Shown: positions 56,957-64,000 of the stretch, one piece after another | Layout: the number at the start of each line of letters is the position of its first letter | How positions within the stretch are numbered: position 1 is the first letter of the stretch | Assembly: GCA_947623455.1 (NCBI GenBank) | Contig: OX392534.1 | Location: 36,585,426 to 36,649,425 of the forward strand | Length of the DNA: 64,000 nucleotides | DNA from: Mimachlamys varia | Lineage: Eukaryota > Mollusca > Bivalvia > Pectinida > Pectinidae | Direction: 5' to 3' | The notes under the pieces: model-generated | Told to the model about the DNA's origin: nothing | What the model saw: only the letters and a program-made list of their open reading frames with translations | Database searches by the model: none | Position numbers and translations under genes: made by a program

Positions 56957-57003
56957 TGTTTGGCTTTGTGTACGGTCGAGTAGACACTTGTTCTAGCAAC
57001 AAC

Positions 57004-60000
57004 ATGGAGAAGGGAACGGTTGTCGATATTTGTAGTGTGGCGACCACAGCTTTCGCCGGCATGTTTGCTGGTGGTGCTCTCGGTAGCAACGTATTCACCA
57101 TGCCAGCATTGATGAAGATTGAAGATACGCCGGCAATGTGGGTAGGCTGGAAGCACCACTTCCTCGATGGGTCTAAATATATGGTAAATAAACAACATAG
57201 TTGATTTCTTCCCCATACAGTACCGGCCCACCTCACTAGCTAACAGGTTAATTTTTATTTTAAATATTCAACATGTTCATAACAAATCTGATATAAGCAG
57301 GACGATATTGCTTTGCATTCTTGCTGTTGAGATTTGGCTTGAGATAATAATGTCGTATGCATTGACATTTCATTGAACTATAGCATTGCAATCGCTCAAT
57401 GCACCGAAGGTTTTTTTTTTTTACATATATTGTGTATTCCACATATTTTAAAAGTGCATTATGTTAAGTCACCGTATTAATTTAACCAGGGACATGGTTA
57501 CTGCGTTTTTGGTGTCTAAATCGAGTCAGGCATGTCACAGTTTGATGATATTTGTCCTGTATACTAATTGGTACGATACCGAGTGGAGTTAGGCACACTT
57601 AGCTGAGGTCCACCCCGGTACAGGCTTTACACAGCCGAACTGAGGCGGTTACTCATTTCGTCACGTAGATAGGACGGATAGATCAACTCATATCATCTGC
57701 GTCATCAGACAGTTACATGTAGTATGAAACCAGGTATTGTTCTCTCCAGTCACCGAGGCATAAGTCCGTAGGTGGTTAACAGTATGCTGGCCGTTGTAGG
57801 GCTGTTATTTGCCGACCTTACCGTGTAACCCTATGGACTTGGCGTCATATCCAATGTCGCTGAGAGTTCACACGACACGAATGGACAAAAGGTTCTACTC
57901 AAAGAGGAGCTGCTTTTTTATTCTAACGCCTCTCATACCACAGTATTATAGTGCAAAGCTTCAAAACCACTGGACGACAGTATACAAATATAGAATTGGT
58001 AGCTCGGGATTTATTACGATAACCCTAGGTAAACATTTCCCCGGGCGGTGGGCTGGGGCCGCCGGGAGAAAAAGTGTTTCACCAAGAGTGACCATACATT
58101 TGATAATACCGAATTACCCATTCTATATACCGAAACAAATAAAATCAATTTAACAAACGAGTTTATTCTTTCATCTGTTTAAAGCAATTTTAAGATAAAC
58201 AAAAGCAGAGAATACCAAAGCGTCAACATCATCTACACTCAAAATCGATTAAACTAGAGGCAAATATGAACAAAGGAAATATTCCACCTGGTCTTATTCT
58301 CTTGTACTTTTGCAAGGGTCTCCATGTGAATATTTTCTTTGTTCATATTTTGCCCCGTGTTTAATCGATTTTGAGTTTGGATTATTATTATGTTAACGCC
58401 TCGGTATTCTCTTATTTATGTTCACATGGAAACCCTCGTGAAAGAGAATAAGACCAGGTGTTACGGAAGATTGAACGTCTTCTGCTTCATCGACCACACC
58501 CGCCATGTAAATATGTAAAACTTTATAAGCCCTGCCTACAAGTATTCAGATGGGAGTCGTTTCTGGCAGGGATTAGTCCCACATGGGGAAGCAACCCTTA
58601 CATGGAAAGATTTAGGTCATTTCAGCGAAACAGTAGATTTTCTTAAACAGTTTTTTTATATAGCGAAACAATGTTAAACATTCAATATACCTGCAATAAT
58701 AAAACAAAATCGAAGAGTTTATATCTTTTTCATAATGAATTCGTTTAATTGTTTAAACAGCCCAAGCTTGCAATGGCCAGCGTAGTGACCGGAAGTGTAG
58801 CAGGTTACCTTGACGACACAGAGAACAGATGGTATTGGTTGGCCGGAGCGGGAGCCATGCTCTCCGTCATTCCATTCACAATGTTTGTGATGATTCCTGA
58901 TATAAACAAACTTCTCAAAGATGACGTCATAGAGCAAAAAGGTAGGATTGGACAACGTTAAGAAATGTTGTTCAGAGATGTTCTAATCTGTGGAATTAAC
59001 GTAAACTTTCGCGTTTTGTTTTTTTCTCTCTCTTTATTTTCGCAATATAGGGTTCTTCCTTCGTTGCAGTTCGGAATAGGTTACACTGTAAGGACAAAGA
59101 TCAAAAGTAATCAGAAATCAAAAAAAAATTCTTGATAGAATTATAAACAAGTTTCATATTCGCAATTATTTTTTCATGTTTTGGTAAGTATTAATTAAAT
59201 TTGTAATATGTCAATTATTAACAGAATAACTATAATAATTAAAAAAAAGATTTATGATATAGTAGAAAAATGAAAAGAATACTGTGCCCAAGATCAGCCC
59301 ATACATGCGACAACAGATCTTTACCAACGCTTGCAATATTCGACGCATCATGTAAAACATGATTACTAGATTTATTATAATGGTAGATTACATTATGAAG
59401 ATGGTGAATGAACTTTTTTGCATGAACTTGAATACGTGAAGGAGAATACAATCTTATTTTTAATTGATCACAATACAATATATCAATTGATATGTAGCAA
59501 TCACGGATCGTTGTGTTATATTTGCGCTTTTTGTAGATCTAATAAATCAAGTCCATTGATAAAGAAATTACTGTATGCATATGTACATCTCTCTTTGTGA
59601 CACGGATCCACTTGTATCCGGCAGTCGAGCGAATTATGCTAGGAATAGATAGAGTTTATATATGGGGTCTCCATGTAAATCTTTCCTTTGTTCTTATTTT
59701 GCCCCTGGTTTAATCGATTTTGAGTTTGAATTATGATTTTGTTGGCGCTTCGGTATTCTCTTATTTATTTATAAACTTAGGATATCGCAAAATAATATAT
59801 GCTTATAAACTCTCCAGATTTGTCGTCGGTGACGCAGAAACTTTCACTATTCCGGAACACCTGGTCTTATTCTCTTGTACTTCTACGAGGGTCTCCGTGT
59901 AAATATTTCCTTTCTTCGTATTTTGTCTCTTCTAGTTTAATATATTTTGAGTTCGAATTGTGGTTTTATTGACGCTTTGGTATTCTCTGATTTTTGTTGG

Positions 60001-60135
60001 GGTTTTTTTTCAATTGTAGGTGAGAAGTGGGTTCGAACCAATATACAAACATGGGGTAAACGTCACCTGGTACGCAGTATTGTGACATCAGCTGCCTTCG
60101 GGATTTACCTGTATGCCTTATTACGAAGAAACTAA
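57004..60135 (+). CDS. DUF1772-like membrane protein, tandem copy 4
   Basis: Three exons: 57004-57183, 58761-58941, 60020-60135; 158 residues. The frame is open upstream to 56956, but 57004 matches the starts of the other copies. Conserved features are GMFAGGALGSN, WKHHFLDG, WYWLAGAGAM, LLKDDVIEQKG and TWGKRHLVRS. It is clearly diverged from copies 2 and 3 (RWYW for KYYW, IPFTMFVMIPDIN for the third helix). Four hydrophobic segments. The acceptor of exon 3 sits immediately after a retroelement tail. AATAAA at 60353-60358. Confidence 0.8.
57184..58200 (+). other. Intron 1 of copy 4, no other gene seen
   Basis: A 114-codon plus-strand frame at 57809-58153 lies in a GC-richer block (57560-58080) that looks like foreign repeat sequence, but no family could be named. 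Confidence 0.3.
58203..58525. mobile_element. Three retroelement tails in alternating orientation
   Basis: A minus-strand piece (58203-58285) meets a plus-strand piece (58286-58420), which meets another minus-strand piece (58422-58525). The junctions are at TATTCC/ACCTGGTC and TTATTTATG/TTCACATGG. All carry family strings such as TTTAATCGATTTTGAGTTTG or their complements. Confidence 0.7.
59655..59770 (+). mobile_element. Retroelement tail in intron 2 of copy 4
   Basis: GGGTCTCCATGTAAATCTTT, TTGCCCCTGGTTTAATCGAT and GCGCTTCGGTATTCTC, in plus orientation. Confidence 0.75.
59825..59995 (+). mobile_element. Retroelement tail adjoining the exon 3 acceptor of copy 4
   Basis: GGAACACCTGGTCTTATTCT through TTTATTGACGCTTTGGTATT and CTCTGATTTTTG, followed directly by a T-rich tract and the acceptor AATTGTAG (60012-60019). 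Confidence 0.8.
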
Positions 60136-61630
60136 ATATTTTAATAATATATTCAATTTAGCGTTGTTTGTCCTACCACTTTGTCCAGCCAATCTGCTGC
60201 GTTTCCTGTGAAAAGTTGTGTTATTTGGTAACATAATAATGTCTTGGAATATATACATGTATATTTATAAAACGAAGGGTTCTGGACTTGTATTATATAA
60301 CGTTATATAATATTTACATTATGTATATTAAATCATGCTTTTATATTTATACAATAAATATTAAAATTTATGAACAGACTCTAATGCAATTATTTCTGCA
60401 AATTTATAATTATGCAAAGTTTTTATGTGTATTTAAACTTTTATTATTCATATTATTATCATGCAATTGATAAAAAATTATATACAGGGTGTATTGAAAA
60501 TGAAGCAATTTAATGTTTTTTTCTTCCTTTCGTCGAGAAATTAAACGTTTTGTCTCCAGGCCTTTCATCCTACATATTTGTATATCTTCGATACTTTGTA
60601 TTTCTTAGTTCACATCAGTTTAAGTACCTTAGTCTGACAATGGACGAAATTGAGAGACTTAATACATGAAATATAATACTACAATCAGTCGTAACCTTAG
60701 CAAGCAGATCAATGAGTATGATAATATGTTCGAATCATCCTTGTGTTTCTTTGGTCCTTTCATCTCGCAACTTGCACATGCATTGCCTGAGATTCATTAA
60801 TGATACAAGGCAAAACATTCTTGACCAAACTATTTCACTATTTCAAGAGTCTCCGTGGTAGGTAGTCCCTTTGGCTATATTTTGCCCCTTGCTATTCGAT
60901 TATGAGTTCGGATTATGGTTTTGTTTGTCTTGATATAAAAAATAAACGTAGACTCTTTTAACGTAACCGATTTAAATATCAACTCGAATTTTCTTGTAGG
61001 TTTTGAAAAAAAAAATGGAACTACATGTATTATAGGACGTCACACGAAATCGTTTATACGTTTATACTTGTTTCATGTACTGTTCTGCTAGAGACAGAAA
61101 TTCGCCAATAATGCATCCAGTTCAGCTATGGAGTATATTTTAATCTTAGTGGACAAATACTTACTGAACAACTTTTCAGTGTCATGAATGGTTTAACAAA
61201 CATCAGGTTTTCAAATAAGTCTACTTTTCGTTTACCAAGACAGAATCTTTGTTGCATAAAAATCCACCCTTATAATCTTTTCGCAGCGAAAGTTCGATTG
61301 GGAAATGACGTTACAGTCGTTTTCATCAATCTAGCGACTTAATTTCTCAATGGAATTTGTTAATACAGGTGTTTGGTGTGACAATACCTTGAACGAGTTC
61401 GCTTTTCAGGTCACTGCGTTGACGATTAAGATCATTTTAAGAATGAATGTGAGAGGTTTTGTACATTTATCACTTGTGGTCCATGGTTTAATTGTGAAAG
61501 AAACCACAGATTCTGCTTGAATATAGGTTTATTTGATGATTATATGTCCAATATTATGGTTGTATGCATGTGAAATGGCATGTGGTGGAGATAAGGCATT
61601 AATAAATTTAAGTAAAGAAGTGTGACGTAA
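60136..61630. other. Intergenic DNA between convergent genes
   Basis: It holds the poly(A) signal of DUF1772 copy 4 (60353-60358) and a worn retroelement tail at 60838-60935 (plus). No gene was recognised. Confidence 0.4.
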
Positions 61631-61635
61631 GTTTG

Positions 61636-61641
61636 TTTATT
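61636..61641 (-). terminator. Polyadenylation signal of the PTGR1-like gene
   Basis: TTTATT on the plus strand (AATAAA on the minus), 72 bases beyond the stop codon. Confidence 0.5.
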
Positions 61642-61712
61642 TATATACGAAAAACAATATATTTAAAGAAATCGCGTAATTTTCTTAATGACAATGCAAT
61701 TGTTTATGGTTG

Positions 61713-63200
61713 CTATGCTTTGACGAGGGCCTTTCCGATGCACGTTCCCTCAAATAGTCTCATAAAAGCTCTAGGCGTATGTTCGAACCCCTCTATCACT
61801 GTTTCCCGATGCTGGAGTTTTCCCTGTAAAGAAGCAATTGGAATTTAATTGAGTTTAACAGATGCATCCAAGATTGATGTGCTAAATAAGTACGTTTTCT
61901 TTTAATGCGTCTTGCTGTCAATTTTAGTATATGCTTGCAATTCGTCTTAAGCTTTAATTTAGTTTCAAACAGAAAACATTTTATCGACAGTGGTATGATC
62001 GTATTTCAAAAACAATATGTAACAGCATTGTAATAACATTATATCGCGTTATAAACAAACGATACAAAGTTACACTCAAATAGAATCATCTTTTCAAGAA
62101 AAGTGGATAGGCAAATAGAATTAAAAGCCCAATAAACTCAACTTTCGGCAAAACTTGAAGCGAAAATCAAGCCTAATAACTTATTATATTTATAGATTTA
62201 GGCAAGATTAACTGATATCAGCAATATTCAAAATGAATTCCTACGCGGTTACCGGTACAGCAGCAGTTGAAACTCGGTATTTGTAAACACGCGTCCTTCT
62301 CGAACTGTCTTCTATACCTTCGGTTTGTTGTTGTAGTGGGCCAAACCTGCATTATTTTCAATTCTTTGGATTTATTTGTCAAGAGTTTTTTGTTAGTTAC
62401 CGCTCAGGTTTACTTAGATCTATGCTTAATTTTGCGTGGTTATCAACTGGATTTATTTTCGTAATTTTCAGAATCCCCAAAAAATTCCTGAAGTTACGTA
62501 TATTGGGCCTTTAAGCAAATAGACAACATGATCATCCTAACATGTGACCCGAAAGAAAAACCCGAAAGCTTCTTAATATTAAACGTAGAATTTCCGTCTT
62601 TATATAGTACATGTGCAAACGTGTATTGTCAAATCATCCTTGTCGAGACCTTAGCAGGACAATGTATGAATCTTTCGTCTCACCTGTTGTAGCCAGCTGA
62701 CCAGCTGAGCCTCTCCGTCGCGCCATTTTGGATACATATCGTAAATAGAAAAACCGGTTACACTCAAACACTTTCTGAGTATGTCTTCAAACAGATAAGG
62801 ACCTGAAACGAAGAGAATACATTTAAGTTCTTCTACATAATTATGTAAGTGGTCTTGTGGTGTGTCTGTCTTGTCTTGCTTGTATAAACTATTATTTATC
62901 TTTGTCAATGGACCAATCAATTTGAATAAAGTTTCATTTTCTATTCCCGACATAACTGAAGTGTGTTGATTATAAAGTAGTTAAACAAGATAAAAGACTA
63001 GTTCCGTATAGCTCCAAGTAAAAACAAAGAAGAGAGGAAAGAGTGCCATAATAACACGCTAAATAAAGGAAAATTCGTCATACTATAAACTTACCTGTAG
63101 ATTTCCCAATATCGTTGTAGGTTGCAATACTCCCGACAATTAACACACGTGCATCCCTGTGCATGTGCTTCATCATCAGGGTGCTTAAATCTCCTCCGAC
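61713..63200 (-). CDS. PTGR1: Prostaglandin reductase 1-like dehydrogenase, 3' part
   Basis: Three minus-strand exons join in phase: 63200-63095, 62802-62684 and 61823-61713 (stop TAG at 61715-61713). Upstream exons lie beyond the window. The encoded C-terminal about 112 residues begin VGGDLSTLMMKHMHRDARVL, then GSIATYND, continue through PYLFEDILRKCLSVTGFSIY and end with GKLQHRETVIEGFEHTPRAF and GKALVKA. The block VGGD...GxIxTYN and the ending KLxxRETVxEGFE...GKALVK are characteristic of the leukotriene B4 12-hydroxydehydrogenase / 15-oxoprostaglandin 13-reductase branch of medium-chain dehydrogenases. These reduce alpha,beta-unsaturated ketones and aldehydes with NADPH in the cytosol. The gene runs toward the DUF1772 array. 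The N-terminal catalytic and cofactor-binding start are not visible. Confidence 0.8.
62121..62513. mobile_element. MITE with TTAAA(G)GCCCAATA ends inside the PTGR1-like gene
   Basis: It starts TTAAAAGCCCAATAAACTCA and ends ACGTATATTGGGCCTTTAA. Internal GCGGTTACCGGTACAGCAGC matches the elements at 16925-17582. It lies in the intron between the last two exons. Confidence 0.75.
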
Positions 63201-63439
63201 CTGTAAAAATCAAAAATTTGTATTGTGTCGTGAAAACAGGAATAATAATAATACAGTTTGACCAAATCTTCCAACGTTTTTGCTATGGAGAACGTGTGAA
63301 ATAGTTTTAAATAATTTACTGAAATAACAAATCTAGTGGTTGTAATAGCTCACTACATATCATATAAAGGCACAATTCAAAACAATGTTTATCAATCGAC
63401 CGATACATCATTCATTTGTAAAATACCTCAGTTTTCACT

Positions 63440-63612
63440 TCGATGGCGTCCATTTACCTTGATATGACCTAGAAGCAGAAGACGCACTTCTGTAACAGCT
63501 GGTCTAATTTTTGTACTTTTCAATGGTTTCATTGTAAATATTACCTTAGTTTAATCGAATTCGAGTTTGGATTATAATTTTATTGACGCTTCGGTATTCT
63601 TTGTTATTTTTA
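63440..63612 (+). mobile_element. Retroelement tail in the PTGR1-like gene
   Basis: GATGGCGTCCAT, GAAGCAGAAGACGCACTTCT, TAACAGCTGGTCTAATTTTT, and TTGACGCTTCGGTATTCT in order. Confidence 0.65.
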
Positions 63613-64000
63613 AGGGTGTCGGTAACCGGTGCTCTTCAAATCAAAAGGCAACATATCATGCCAAGTTGCCTCTTAGGCATCATATACGTTGATATTTGGA
63701 CGAAGGAATATTAGTCGTTTCAGTTTCAGATATATTTTATTGAATTAACAATTGGATTGAGCAACAGGCGTATCCTATATCAGCTCTCTCCTTAGCTTCC
63801 TTTATTTACATACATGTATATTGTAATATCTGGACATAAACACACATACATTATCCACTAATACTCTAGATCACCCTACACATATGTACAGTCACAGGTA
63901 CAACATGCATATTTTTATGCAAACATATATACTTGTACTAACATACAGACTTACATGCATATATATACACTCATACATACAGTAATTTGAAATACAAATA

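Noticed and set aside
56839..57231. 130- and 98-codon minus-strand frames
   Set aside because: Antisense shadows of DUF1772 copy 4 exon 1.
57809..58153. 114-codon plus-strand frame in DUF1772 copy 4 intron 1
   Set aside because: No family resemblance; it lies in a compositionally distinct block that is probably a repeat.

Overview
The window looks like nuclear DNA of a marine invertebrate, most probably a bivalve mollusc. It is AT-rich, its genes are split into short exons with GT-AG introns, and the intergenic DNA is packed with tRNA-derived SINEs, fold-back elements and truncated retroelement tails of kinds common in bivalve genomes. The species assignment is inference. No bacterial operon, CRISPR array or intact tRNA/rRNA gene was seen.

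Layout. (1) 1141-4129 (+): a two-exon receptor gene with signal peptide, a cysteine-rich somatomedin-B-like segment and a class B/adhesion-type seven-helix domain. (2) 4.2-9.9 kb: gene-poor, with two relic hammerhead ribozymes, a dead Tc1-like transposase and short repeats. (3) 10014-20205 (+) and 27788-36635 (+): two tandem nine-exon ADP-ribosylglycohydrolase (ARH/DraG family) genes of 440 and 496 residues. All catalytic motifs and all intron positions are preserved. A minisatellite of about 40 copies of a 72-bp unit lies directly behind the first gene and is built from that gene's own stop-codon region. (4) 38009-60135 (+): four tandem three-exon genes (158-159 residues each) for small four-helix membrane proteins of the DUF1772 type. 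Copies 2 and 3 come from a segmental duplication that also copied promoter and 3' UTR. (5) 61713-63200 (-): the last three exons of a prostaglandin-reductase-1-like NADPH dehydrogenase; the rest lies beyond the right edge.

The gene models were assembled by joining open reading frames at GT/AG sites. They are supported by phase-compatible joins and, for the duplicated genes, by identical exon structures in the paralogues. The two ARH genes would reverse ADP-ribosylation. The DUF1772 genes have no assigned function here. Nothing in the sequence shows that the clusters work together.

Most notable: hammerhead-ribozyme relics with a palindromic stem III; a minisatellite seeded by a gene's stop codon; a four-gene DUF1772 array whose promoters all carry an E-box-like site followed by AGGTCA-type half-sites; a 57-bp identical block in the catalytic exon of otherwise diverged ARH paralogues; and a retroelement tail placed just before splice acceptors.
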